Below are positions 53,267 to 63,968 of a DNA stretch of 64,000 nucleotides, piece by piece (the stretch's first letter is position 1; each line of letters begins with the position of its first letter). Where the stretch lies: NCBI RefSeq assembly GCF_018130545.1, contig NZ_JAFCKF010000002.1, forward strand, positions 1,116,001 to 1,180,000. The letters are read 5' to 3'. The DNA comes from Bradyrhizobium tropiciagri (GTDB lineage Bacteria > Pseudomonadota > Alphaproteobacteria > Rhizobiales > Xanthobacteraceae). A model generated the notes under the pieces. That model saw only the letters and a program-made list of their open reading frames with translations. It was not told the origin of the DNA and made no database searches. The position numbers and the translations under genes are program-made.

Positions 53267-54763
53267 TTACTTCATCGTCGGGATCGAGAACTCAGCACCT
53301 TCCTTGACGCCGGACGGCCAGCGCGAGGTCACCGTCTTGGTCTTGGTGTAGAAGCGGATCGAGTCCGGACCGTGCTGGTTGAGATCGCCGAAGCCGGACT
53401 TCTTCCAGCCGCCGAAGGTGTAATAGGCGATCGGCACCGGGATCGGCACGTTGATGCCGACCATGCCGACATTGACCTTGGCGGCGAAATCGCGCGCGGC
53501 GTCGCCGTCGCGGGTGAAGATCGCAACGCCGTTGCCGTAGTCATGGTCGGACGGCAGCGCCAGCGCCTCGTGGTAGTCGTGGGCGCGCACCACCGACAGC
53601 ACCGGGCCGAAGATCTCTTCCTTGTAGATCCGCATGTCCTTGGTGACGTTGTCGAACAGCGAACCGCCGAGATAGAAGCCCTTCTCGTAGCCCTGCATCT
53701 TGAAGCCGCGACCGTCGACCGCGAGCTTGGCGCCTTCCTTGATGCCGATGTCGATGTAGCTCTTGACCTTCTCGACCGCCTCGCGGGTCACCAGCGGGCC
53801 GTAATCGGCCGACGGATCGACCGAGGTGCCGATCTTGAGCGACTCGACGCGCGGGATCAGCTTTTCCATCAGACGATCGGCCGTGGTCTTGCCGACCGGG
53901 ACCGCGACCGAGACCGCCATGCAGCGCTCACCGGCCGAGCCGTAGCCGGCGCCGATCAGCGCGTCGACCGTCTGGTCCATATCGGCGTCGGGCATGATGA
54001 TGGCGTGGTTCTTGGCGCCGCCGAAGCACTGGCAGCGCTTGCCCGTCTGCGCCGCGCGCTCATAGATATACTGTGCAATGGGCGTCGAGCCGACGAAGCC
54101 GATCGCCTTGATGTCGGGATCGTCGAGGATGGCGTCGACCGCTTCCTTGTCACCGTTGACGACATTGAGGATGCCGGCCGGCAGCCCCGCCTCGATCATC
54201 AGCGCGGCGAGCGCCATCGGCACGCCGGGATCGCGCTCCGACGGCTTCAGGATGAAGGCGTTGCCGCAGGCGATCGCGGGCGCGAACTTCCACATCGGAA
54301 TCATCGCCGGGAAATTGAACGGCGTGATGCCGGCAACGACGCCGAGCGGCTGCCGCATCGAATAGATGTCGATGCCGGGGCCGGCGCCTTCGGTGTATTC
54401 CCCCTTCATCAGATGCGGGATGCCACAGGCGAACTCGGCGACCTCGAGGCCGCGCTGGATGTCGCCCTTGGCATCGGGAACCGTCTTGCCGTGCTCGCGC
54501 GCCAACAGCTCAGCGAGCTTGTCGTAGTCGCGCTGCACCAGCTCGACGAACTTCATCATGACGCGGGCGCGGCGCTGCGGGTTGGTCGCGGCCCATTCCG
54601 GTTGCGCGGCCTTGGCGTTCTCGACCGCGGCGCGGAGCTCGGCCTTCGAGGCCAGCGCCACCTTGCCCTGAACTTCGCCGGTCATCGGCTCGAAAACGTC
54701 AGCCGTACGGCCCGAGGTACCCTTGACCTCCTTGCCACCGATGAAATGTCCGATTGAGCGCAT
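53267..54763 (-). CDS. mmsA: CoA-acylating methylmalonate-semialdehyde dehydrogenase
   Basis: 498 residues. Converts methylmalonate semialdehyde to propionyl-CoA with NAD+ and CoA. MRSIGHFIGGKEVKGTSGRTADVFEPMTGEVQGKVALAS is the family opening; PFNFPAMIPMWKFAPAIACGNAFILKPSERDP (NAD site), the catalytic Cys in YGSAGERCMAVSVAV, and PFTFGG-like end YTFGGWKKSGFGDLNQHGPDSIRFYTKTKTVTSRWP. Family length fits exactly. First gene of the valine run; 19 bases to the acyl-CoA dehydrogenase. Divergent LysR at 54883. Confidence 0.97.
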   Translation of the reverse strand: MRSIGHFIGGKEVKGTSGRTADVFEPMTGEVQGKVALASKAELRAAVENAKAAQPEWAATNPQRRARVMMKFVELVQRDYDKLAELLAREHGKTVPDAKGDIQRGLEVAEFACGIPHLMKGEYTEGAGPGIDIYSMRQPLGVVAGITPFNFPAMIPMWKFAPAIACGNAFILKPSERDPGVPMALAALMIEAGLPAGILNVVNGDKEAVDAILDDPDIKAIGFVGSTPIAQYIYERAAQTGKRCQCFGGAKNHAIIMPDADMDQTVDALIGAGYGSAGERCMAVSVAVPVGKTTADRLMEKLIPRVESLKIGTSVDPSADYGPLVTREAVEKVKSYIDIGIKEGAKLAVDGRGFKMQGYEKGFYLGGSLFDNVTKDMRIYKEEIFGPVLSVVRAHDYHEALALPSDHDYGNGVAIFTRDGDAARDFAAKVNVGMVGINVPIPVPIAYYTFGGWKKSGFGDLNQHGPDSIRFYTKTKTVTSRWPSGVKEGAEFSIPTMK

Positions 54764-54882
54764 GGAAAACCTCCCTGAAGAGCCTGAATCGCCAGCCGGC
54801 CGGCGGCATCACTTTACAAACCCTATTGACCCTGCATTTTATAGGATTCAAGTCCGATAAATTGCACCATAGATGTGCGGAA

Positions 54883-55797
54883 ATGCTGGATCAAGGCGGC
54901 GGCACAATCGACTGGGATGACTTCCGCTTCGTGCTTGCCATCGTGCGCGGCGGGTCGGTTTCGGCTGCCGCCAAGCAGCTGGGCGTCGATCATGCCACAG
55001 TGATCCGGCGTGTCGACCGGCTGGAAGGCCACCTCTCCGCAAAACTGTTTGATCGCCGCAAGACCGGCTATCTGCTGACCGAGGCCGGCCAGCGCGTTGC
55101 CGACAGCGCCGAGGCGATGGAATCCACCATCGTCGCCAACCAGGAGGCGGTCGGCGGCTCGCGCGCGCATCTCACCGGCACGGTGCGGATCGGCGCGCCC
55201 GACGGCTTCGGTAGCCATTTCCTGGCCTCGCGGCTGGTCAAGTTCACGGAGCGGTATCCCGATCTCGATCTGCAACTCGTCGCCACCGCGCGGTTGTTCT
55301 CGCTCTCCAAGCGCGAGGCCGACATCGCGATCAGCCTGACCATGCCGAAGGAAGGCCGCATCGTCGGCCGCAAGCTACTCGACTACACGCTCGGGCTTTA
55401 TGCCGCACCCGGCTATCTCGCGCAGGCGCCCAAGATTGCCGCGCGCACCGACCTGCCCCAGCACCGCTTCGTCGGCTACATCGAGGAGTTGCTGTTCACC
55501 CCGGAGCTGGACTATCTGCCGCAGGTCTCGCCAAAGATCTCCGCGAAATTCCGCAGCGCCAATCTGATTGCGCAGCTCAACGCCACCATCGCCGGCTTCG
55601 GCATCGCCGTGCTGCCGCATTTCATGGCGAGCGCCCACCCGGAGTTGCAGCCGGTGCTACCCAACGAGGTGCGGATCTCGCGCACCTTCTGGCTCCTGAT
55701 GCACGCCGACAGCAAGGACCTCGCCCGCATCCGCGCGGTGGCGGATTACATCTACGAGACCGTGGAAACCGAGCGCGCGCTGTTCAGCGGACCGTAG
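54883..55797 (+). CDS. LysR family regulator of the valine operon (likely)
   Basis: 304 residues. Winged helix IDWDDFRFVLAIVRGGSVSAAAKQLGVDHATVIRRVDRLEGHLSAKLFDRRKTGYLLTEAG, then a short effector domain ending HPELQPVLPNEVRISRTFWLLMHADSKDLARIRAVADYIYETVE. Chosen ATG 54883 fits family length; the frame is open to 54754. Divergent from mmsA, so probably controls the valine genes. The last 35 codons exist a second time, in degraded form, at 57802. Paralogue of the LysR at 14230. Confidence 0.92.
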   Translation: MLDQGGGTIDWDDFRFVLAIVRGGSVSAAAKQLGVDHATVIRRVDRLEGHLSAKLFDRRKTGYLLTEAGQRVADSAEAMESTIVANQEAVGGSRAHLTGTVRIGAPDGFGSHFLASRLVKFTERYPDLDLQLVATARLFSLSKREADIAISLTMPKEGRIVGRKLLDYTLGLYAAPGYLAQAPKIAARTDLPQHRFVGYIEELLFTPELDYLPQVSPKISAKFRSANLIAQLNATIAGFGIAVLPHFMASAHPELQPVLPNEVRISRTFWLLMHADSKDLARIRAVADYIYETVETERALFSGP

Positions 55798-55812
55798 GGC
55801 TCATCAGCGGCG

Positions 55813-56046
55813 TCAGGCGGATCGGATGCCTCGGGGGTCAGTATCCCGGTTCGATGCGACATAGTCGATCTCGCCACGCGAGATACCGATGTCCATGAGC
55901 TCGTGATCACTCAGGCTGCCGAGATCAACTCGCAGCCGCTCCCATTTGCGCCATTCCTGAATGGCATCCCAAAAGCCCTTGAAGACTTTGGGGACCCGCA
56001 GCGCAGTCGTCTGGGCCGAGTTGGTTGGGCTATAGGTCGTGCTCAT
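55813..56046 (-). CDS. DUF1127 small protein
   Basis: 77 residues with a full DUF1127 module: FWDAIQEWRKWERLRVDLGSLSDHELMDIGISRGEIDYVAS. The N-terminus is polar with low complexity. Strong GGAGGT ribosome site. Converges on the LysR gene (16 bases apart) and is divergent from the winged-helix/TPR gene at 56220. Second DUF1127 gene of the window, more complete than that at 2875. Confidence 0.9.
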   Translation of the reverse strand: MSTTYSPTNSAQTTALRVPKVFKGFWDAIQEWRKWERLRVDLGSLSDHELMDIGISRGEIDYVASNRDTDPRGIRSA

Positions 56047-56219
56047 TTCAGCACCTCCAGGATCGTTCTTTCCACCCCGACAAGCTTGCCGCGGCGTGAG
56101 CGAGCGCGCTTCACGGGCGGCTTACATTTTCCTCACCGGCCGCTTATTCTTGACGCTGGACGCAGTGCCAAAGCGCCTCCTGACGCTCTCATCAGAGGCA
56201 CACCCAAGGGATTCGCAGC

Positions 56220-57782
56220 TTGCGCTATCTCTTCGAGGAGTACGCACTCGACATGGACCGGCGCGAGTTGCATCGCGGGACGGGCATGGTCTCGATTGCG
56301 CCACAGGTATTCGACCTGCTCGTCTTCCTGATCCGCAACAGGGAGCGTGTCGTCAGCAAGGACGATGTCATCGAGGCGATCTGGAATGGGCGTGCCGTAT
56401 CCGAAGCAGCCCTGACCACACGCTTCAACGCGGTACGGAACGCAATCGGCGATTCCGGCGAGGAGCAGCGCCTCATCAAGACGCTACCCCGTAAGGGTTT
56501 CCGGTTCATCGGTGCGGTCCGGGAAGAACGGGCCCCGGCAATGGACGCCGCCCCGACAGAACCGCGACAGCCCAGTGTCGCGCTTCCCGACAAGCCGTCG
56601 ATTGCCGTGCTGCCCTTCCAGAACCTGAGTGCCGACCCGGAACAGGAGTATTTCGCCGACGGTGTCGTGGAAGAGATCACGATGGCGCTGTCGCGGTTTC
56701 GCTGGCTGCTTGTGATCGCGCGTAATTCGAGCTTCACCTACAAGGGCCGGCCCGTGGACATCAAGCGGGTCGGCCGGGAACTCGCGGTGCGCTATGTCCT
56801 CGAAGGGAGCGTGCGCAAGGCCGGAAATCGCATTCGGATCGCCGGTCAGTTGATCGATGCCGAGACCGGAGCGCATCTCTGGGCAGACCGCTTTGATGGT
56901 GCGCTCAAGGATATCTTCGATCTGCAGGACCAGGTGACCTCCACGGTGGTGGGCGCGATCGCGCCCATGCTGCAGCGCGAGGAAATCAGGCGAGCCAGGC
57001 GCAAACCAACCGAAAATCTGGATGCATACGACTATTACCTGCGCGGGTTGGCGATCGTTCGTCGCTGGACCAGGGAAGCGAACGGCGAAGCGCTCGAGCT
57101 CTTTTGCAAGGCGATTCAGCTCGACCCCAGTCTGGCGTGCGCCTATGGCATGGCCGGGTGGTGCTACATCCAGCGCAAAGCGCGTCGCTGGATGATCGAT
57201 CGTGAGCAGGAAACTGCCGAAGCGACGCGGCTAGGGTGGAAAGCGGTGCATCTGGGAACAGATGACCCGGCAGCGATGTGTATGGGTGCGTATGTGCTTG
57301 CCTTCATCGCCCATGATTTCGATGACGCCATTGAATTCGTGGATCGCGGGCTGGCGATCAATCCGAACTTGGCGCAAGCTTGGAATATTGGTGCCTGGGT
57401 GAGGATTTTTAGAGGTGAGCCCGACCTCGTCCTTGACTACACGGCGCGAGCGATGCGCCTGAGCCCGGTCGATCCGTCGAACTACAGTGTACACGCGGCG
57501 GTGTCGTATGCTCACTTTCTCTCGGGCCGCTATGATGCGGCGTCGTCATGGGCCGACAAGGCGTTGCGGGACAACCCGGATTTCCTGCTGGCAATCTGCA
57601 TGTCCGCCGCCTGCAATGCGCTCGCCGGACGCCTTGAACCAGCACGGAAAGGCATCGCTCGTGCCCGCGAACGCAATCCCGATCTAAGCATCTCCAACCT
57701 GGAAGATCTGGCACCCTTTCAACGGGCGGAGGATGTTGCCCGTTTTGCCAAGGGTCTTCGCAAAGCGGGGCTCCCGGACTGA
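56220..57782 (+). CDS. Winged-helix/TolB-like/TPR regulatory protein (adenylate cyclase-associated type)
   Basis: 520 residues from a TTG start (MRYLFEEYALD is the typical opening of this Bradyrhizobium family). Residues 1-97: OmpR/CadC-type winged helix (VSIAPQVFDLLVFLIRNRERVVSKDDVIEAIWNGRAVSEAALTTRFNAVRNAIGDSGEEQRLIKTLPRKGFRF). About 120-250: TolB-like/FlgO-like module (SIAVLPFQNLSADPEQEYFADGVVEEITMALSRF...). About 270-500: TPR repeats. The cyclase catalytic domain found in some relatives is absent. No membrane segment. Probably a DNA-binding regulator; target unknown. Bracketed by LysR sequence on both sides. Confidence 0.88.
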   Translation: MRYLFEEYALDMDRRELHRGTGMVSIAPQVFDLLVFLIRNRERVVSKDDVIEAIWNGRAVSEAALTTRFNAVRNAIGDSGEEQRLIKTLPRKGFRFIGAVREERAPAMDAAPTEPRQPSVALPDKPSIAVLPFQNLSADPEQEYFADGVVEEITMALSRFRWLLVIARNSSFTYKGRPVDIKRVGRELAVRYVLEGSVRKAGNRIRIAGQLIDAETGAHLWADRFDGALKDIFDLQDQVTSTVVGAIAPMLQREEIRRARRKPTENLDAYDYYLRGLAIVRRWTREANGEALELFCKAIQLDPSLACAYGMAGWCYIQRKARRWMIDREQETAEATRLGWKAVHLGTDDPAAMCMGAYVLAFIAHDFDDAIEFVDRGLAINPNLAQAWNIGAWVRIFRGEPDLVLDYTARAMRLSPVDPSNYSVHAAVSYAHFLSGRYDAASSWADKALRDNPDFLLAICMSAACNALAGRLEPARKGIARARERNPDLSISNLEDLAPFQRAEDVARFAKGLRKAGLPD

Positions 57783-57801
57783 TCGGGAGGTTGCAACCCG
57801 T

Positions 57802-57918
57802 CCCGAGCTGCAACCGGTGCACGCCGACAGCAAGGACCTCGCCCTCATCAGCGCTGTGGCGGATTACATCTACGAAACCGTGGAAGCCGAGTGCCCGCTG
57901 TTCTGCGGGACGACCTGA
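57802..57918 (+). pseudogene. Degraded duplicate of the LysR 3' end
   Basis: Translates as PELQPV-HADSKDLALISAVADYIYETVEAECPLFCG, matching the last residues of the LysR at 54883 (PELQPV...HADSKDLARIRAVADYIYETVETERALFSG). Relative to the intact copy it lacks 45 bases (15 codons, LPNEVRISRTFWLLM), in frame, and has scattered substitutions. No start or HTH remains. Located straight after the winged-helix/TPR gene. Confidence 0.85.
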
Positions 57919-58036
57919 CTGGCGCTGGGCCATCGGGCTCAGCTTGGGAAATGCCTTGGTTTGAGAAATGCCTTGGCGGCGCGGCGCTTCATCCTTAAAC
58001 CGTATTTTGGACGGATCCTGAGTAGGGAGTAACACT

Positions 58037-58546
58037 GTGCCCGACCCGGAAAGTCTTCCAATCGATCAGATTTACGTGCCCGTCAAGAAGCGGAAAACGC
58101 TGAGGCCTGAGCTCGTTCAGGAAGTCGCGGCGAGTATTCTGGAAGTTGGGCAACAAGTCCCCATTCTCGTTCGGCCCGATGAGGGCCGCCTCGTTTTACT
58201 CGAGGGATTGCATCGGCTCGAGGCCTGCAAGGCGCTTGGCGAGACAACCATTCTCGGAGTCAGGGGTTCAGGCGAGACCGCTCACCACAAGGCGCTGTTG
58301 TCCGACGGAGCTGAAGCCGAGGCCGAGCGGGACAAGATGGCGCGATTGAAGAAGCTGCGCCTCGAAAAAGAAGCTGCCGAGAGATCCTCCGCCTCCGCAG
58401 ACGCAATCGAAACTCAATCAGCCAAGCTTCGGTCGGCTCGTTCCGGAACGAGCACCGGACGAGGGTCGTCGGTCGATCCACGATCGAAAACGAGGACCCT
58501 GTCGGAATGGCTCACACAACAGAAGCGCGATGGTGGTCGCTATTGA
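58037..58546 (+). CDS. ParB/Srx-fold N-terminal domain protein
   Basis: 169 residues from a GTG with GGAG upstream. Residues 5-80 form a ParB-like nuclease/CTPase domain: LPIDQIYVPVKKRKTLRPELVQEVAASILEVGQQVPILVRPDEGRLVLLEGLHRLEACKALGE, including the LEGLHRLEA motif (GxxR-type box). No HTH follows; instead a Glu/Lys-rich helix (ERDKMARLKKLRLEKEAAERSS) and an ending TLSEWLTQQKRDGGRY. So not a chromosome partition ParB but one of the small stand-alone relatives found on mobile DNA. Partner and role unknown. Confidence 0.75.
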   Translation: MPDPESLPIDQIYVPVKKRKTLRPELVQEVAASILEVGQQVPILVRPDEGRLVLLEGLHRLEACKALGETTILGVRGSGETAHHKALLSDGAEAEAERDKMARLKKLRLEKEAAERSSASADAIETQSAKLRSARSGTSTGRGSSVDPRSKTRTLSEWLTQQKRDGGRY

Positions 58547-58699
58547 CTGCAGCCTCGGCCATCAAAGTCGGAGCGAGCATGCAATGGGCCATTACTCCGA
58601 AGGCCTCGCAGCGCTGAGGCCGTCCAAAGGGGGCCTCATGCCTTCGTCGCGGACGAAAACTCAACCGGGGAGATCCAGCGCCTCGTCGCAGGAACTCCC

Positions 58700-59308
58700 C
58701 TAGTTCGCTTTGGCACGCGGCTTCTTCGCCACCGCCGGCCGACCGAGCACCGCCTCGCGGCCTGCGCTCAGGATCTCGTCGGACATTTCGCCGTTACCCG
58801 CGATCCGCGACATCACGATGGTGCCCATCATGGTCGCGAGAGCGGCCATCGCCTGCTTGCGGGCGGTCTTGCGCGGCACGTCCTGAATCTGGTCGGTGAT
58901 CATGTCGATCATCTGGTCGAGCTTGAGGGCAAAGGCCTTGCGGGTCTTCGGGCTCTCCCGGGCGATCTCGGCGCCGAGCGCCGGCACCGCGCAGCCCTGG
59001 CCGGGCTCATCGCGATGAACAGCCGACAGGTAGCCGTCGACGATGGTCGCCAGCCGCTTCTCCGGCGGCACCTCCGCGGTCACCTTCCGCCAGCGCTCGT
59101 TGGCGCGGTCCATCGCGTAGTTGAAGGCCTCGATCACCAGCGCCTCGCGCGAATCGAAATGCGCGTAGAAGCCGCCATGGGTGAGGCCCGCGTCCTTCAT
59201 CAGGTCGGCGACGCCGATGCCATGGGCGCCCTTCTCGCGCAGCCGCGTCGCAGCCCGCTTCACGATCCGCGCGTGGGTCTCCTGCTTATGCTCTTTCGAA
59301 TAGCGCAT
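58700..59308 (-). CDS. TetR/AcrR family transcriptional regulator
   Basis: 202 residues from ATG 59308. HTH: HARIVKRAATRLREKGAHGIGVADLMKDAGLTHGGFYAHFDSREALVIEAFNYAMD, a sequence typical of the TetR group linked to fatty acid or xenobiotic genes. The effector region has one Cys (GQGCAVPALGAE). The C-terminus is basic (KKPRAKAN). The thioesterase gene ends 75 bases upstream of its start on the same strand, so it may control that gene. No clear dyad was found. Confidence 0.9.
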   Translation of the reverse strand: MRYSKEHKQETHARIVKRAATRLREKGAHGIGVADLMKDAGLTHGGFYAHFDSREALVIEAFNYAMDRANERWRKVTAEVPPEKRLATIVDGYLSAVHRDEPGQGCAVPALGAEIARESPKTRKAFALKLDQMIDMITDQIQDVPRKTARKQAMAALATMMGTIVMSRIAGNGEMSDEILSAGREAVLGRPAVAKKPRAKAN

Positions 59309-59382
59309 GCCGCTCTCATGGAATGTTTCCAATCATATAATAGCAGATTTGCAGCCACGGCGCTGCATTTATTTCGTCTTAT

Positions 59383-59919
59383 TCAGCGCTGGGGTTCCGC
59401 GCCCAGCATGGAAAATGTCGCGGTCGCGTGCACCGCAAGATTGCCCTTGCCATCGCGGACCAAGCCCTCGGTGTAGCTGGTCTGGCGGCCAAGCTTGATC
59501 ACCTTGCCCTCGGCCGCGATGGTTCCGGAGCGCGCCGAGAGCGGGCGCAGATAGGTCAGCTTCAGGTCGAGCGTCACCGATGTCTGCCCCGCCGGCAGCA
59601 GGGTCGAGATCGCGCAGCCCATCGCGGTATCGAGGAGCGCCGCGGCGGTCGCGCCGTGCAGCAGGCCGATGGTGTTCTCGAGGCTCTCATGCGCCTCGAG
59701 TTCCATCACGATGCGCCCTTCCTCGACCGCGGCCACGCGGAAGCCGATCAGTTTGGCCATCGGCGGCGGCGGCAGATGGCCGTCGCGGATCGCGCGCATC
59801 GCCGCGATCCCGGACATCGGCAGCGCCGCCTTCGCCACCGGCCCCGGCGCCTGCCATTCCACCACGCGCGTGCGCTTGAGATCGGGCGAATGAAGATCAG
59901 TGGTCTCGGCAGCGGTCAT
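59383..59919 (-). CDS. PaaI family thioesterase
   Basis: 178 residues. Hotdog fold; residues about 55-170 form the core. PMAKLIGFRVAAVEEGRIVMELEAHESLENTIGLLHGATAAALLDTAMGCAISTLLPAG carries the catalytic G-x-x-H-G-x (LLHGATAAALLD) with the acid in LLDTAMG, and TVTLDLK-like strand follows (SVTLDLKLTYLRPL). Hydrolyses acyl- or aryl-acyl-CoA thioesters in the cytoplasm. TGGAG precedes the ATG. Divergent from the enoyl-CoA hydratase at 60054. Confidence 0.9.
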   Translation of the reverse strand: MTAAETTDLHSPDLKRTRVVEWQAPGPVAKAALPMSGIAAMRAIRDGHLPPPPMAKLIGFRVAAVEEGRIVMELEAHESLENTIGLLHGATAAALLDTAMGCAISTLLPAGQTSVTLDLKLTYLRPLSARSGTIAAEGKVIKLGRQTSYTEGLVRDGKGNLAVHATATFSMLGAEPQR

Positions 59920-60053
59920 GACGGCTCCATTTATATGATCAATATAATTCTATATGTCAGCGCCGCGCGGCGCAACCACGGTGCCAGCGCCTTGACAGAG
60001 GCATGCTTTGTCCGGGACATGGCGCGATCAATTCCTGCGCCGGGACGATTTCC

Positions 60054-60824
60054 ATGGACATGCTCAATCCCCACTGCGGCATCGACCGCGACTCCAGAGG
60101 CGTCGTCCGCCTCACGATCTGCAACGCCGGCAAGCTGAACATCGTCAGTTCAGCCGTGACCAACGGCGTGCGCGAAGGCTTTGAGCATCTCGCCGCCGAC
60201 CGCAGCGTCCGCGCGGTGATCCTGGCCGGCGAAAGCGAGCGCAGCATGATCGGCGGCGCCGACATCAAGGAGATGGCGACGCTCGACCAGACATCCGCCG
60301 AAGCGTTCATCAGCCGGCTGCGCGATCTCTGCGAGGCCGTGCGCAAATTCCCGGCGCCGGTGATCGCCCGCCTGCCCGGCTGGTGCCTCGGCGGCGGTCT
60401 CGAAGTCGCCGCTGCCTGCGACGTCCGGGTCGCGGCGCATGACGCGATGTTCGGCATGCCCGAGGTGCGCGTCGGGATCCCCTCGGTGATCCACGCAGCG
60501 CTCTTGCCGCGGCTGATCGGCTGGGGCCGCGCCCGCTGGCTGATGATGACCGCGGAAAACATCGATGCGCCAACCGCGCTCGCCTGGGGTCTCGTCGACA
60601 CCGTGGCAAAACCCGGTGGCCTCGATGAGGCGGTCGAGCACACGGTGAAGGCGCTGCTGGAATGCGGCCCCGAAGCGCTGCGCATCCAGAAAGACCTGCT
60701 GCGGCAGTGGGAAGAGCTGCCGCTGACCGAGTCGGTCAACCTCAGCGTCGGCGTGTTCGGAAAATCCTTCCAGACCGGCGAGCCGCAGCGGCTGTTGCAG
60801 GGATTTCTCGATCGGAAGCGGTAA
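60054..60824 (+). CDS. Enoyl-CoA hydratase/isomerase family protein
   Basis: 256 residues. Crotonase fold with SERSMIGGADIKEM (first oxyanion Ala/Gly region) and LPGWCLGGGLEVAAACDVRVAAHDAMFGMPEVRVGIPSVIHAALLPRLIGWGRARWLMM. Only one hydratase Glu (MPEVRVG) is evident; the second acid position of classical hydratases (GGLEVA) has Glu as well, so hydratase activity is plausible. ATG 60054 (MDMLNP) is family-like; an upstream ATG at 60003 is possible. Specific substrate unknown. Confidence 0.9.
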   Translation: MDMLNPHCGIDRDSRGVVRLTICNAGKLNIVSSAVTNGVREGFEHLAADRSVRAVILAGESERSMIGGADIKEMATLDQTSAEAFISRLRDLCEAVRKFPAPVIARLPGWCLGGGLEVAAACDVRVAAHDAMFGMPEVRVGIPSVIHAALLPRLIGWGRARWLMMTAENIDAPTALAWGLVDTVAKPGGLDEAVEHTVKALLECGPEALRIQKDLLRQWEELPLTESVNLSVGVFGKSFQTGEPQRLLQGFLDRKR

Positions 60825-60838
60825 GCGTCTGAGATCTC

Positions 60839-60875
60839 GTAGCCCGGATTGCGCTTCGCTCCGTCCGGGCTACGC
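60839..60875. terminator. CGTAGCCCGGA hairpin
   Basis: Perfect 11-bp arms CGTAGCCCGGA / TCCGGGCTACG around a 15-base loop, 15 bases past the hydratase stop. A common dispersed palindrome in this group; probably ends the hydratase transcript. Confidence 0.65.
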
Positions 60876-60896
60876 TGACGTCAATCGAGGTCCGCC

Positions 60897-61490
60897 ATGA
60901 ACGATCCGATCTTCGGCAGGCGCGACGGCGTGTGGCTCAACGAGCCGGAACGCTGGACTGCGGACGGCGACAGCCTCCGTGTCGCCACCGGCAACGCCAC
61001 CGATTTCTGGCGCGAGACGCATTACGGCTTCACGCGCGATAGCGGGCATTTTTTAGGCTTCCCGACCGCCGGCGCCTTCACCGCGGAATTGCGCATCCAG
61101 GGCAAGTTCGCGGCGCTCTACGATCAAGCCGGCATCATGGTGCGGGTCGACGCGCAGCACTGGGTCAAGGCCGGGATCGAGTTCTCCGACGGCCACGCGA
61201 TGCTGTCGAGCGTGTTGACCCGCGGCCAATCGGATTGGACCACGGCCCCCTACGCGCACGACGCCCGCGACTTCCGGCTGCGCGTAACGGTTTCGAATGG
61301 CGTGTTGCGCCTGCAGGTTTCAGCGGACGGCGAGCTTTGGCCACTGATGCGGCTCGCGCCATTCCCGAAGGCCAGTTCCTATCTGGTGGGCCCGATGGCA
61401 TGCACGCCCGAGCGAGCCGGACTTGAGGTCAGCTTCTCCGCGTTCCGGCTGACGCCACCGCTCGGCAAGGATCTGCACGATCTCAGTTAA
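60897..61490 (+). CDS. DUF1349 family protein
   Basis: 197 residues, concanavalin-A-like jelly roll: VWLNEPERWTADGDSLRVATGNATDFWRETHYGFTRDSGHFLGF, then AGIMVRVDAQHWVKAGIEFSDGHAMLSSVLTRGQSDWTT and a final strand GLEVSFSAFRLTPP. The family was first noted as yeast regulator of enolase (YMR178-like); bacterial function is unknown and binding of a carbohydrate or nucleotide is only guessed. GAGGT precedes the ATG, after a hairpin. Stands alone. Confidence 0.88.
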   Translation: MNDPIFGRRDGVWLNEPERWTADGDSLRVATGNATDFWRETHYGFTRDSGHFLGFPTAGAFTAELRIQGKFAALYDQAGIMVRVDAQHWVKAGIEFSDGHAMLSSVLTRGQSDWTTAPYAHDARDFRLRVTVSNGVLRLQVSADGELWPLMRLAPFPKASSYLVGPMACTPERAGLEVSFSAFRLTPPLGKDLHDLS

Positions 61491-61688
61491 AGGCCGATCT
61501 TGGTCTCCATCCGAATTGACAGACTGTTGACCGCACCCACCGGCTCATTAGTCTAGGCTGTATCGCGGGACAGAGGCTTCACATCGAGAACGTCGATCGG
61601 AGCGCTGTCCTGCCAAATCTACGATCAAACAACAATCGCTATCGGGACAAACGCACGGGGTCAGAACTCAAGAGCAGCAGGAGGACAT

Positions 61689-63968
<2,280 letters not shown>

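Noticed and set aside
58547-58699. Possible tRNA or small RNA in the ParB-TetR gap
   Set aside because: Some dyad sequence (GGCCTCGCAGCGCTGAGGCC) is present, but no cloverleaf, promoter or terminator could be assembled.
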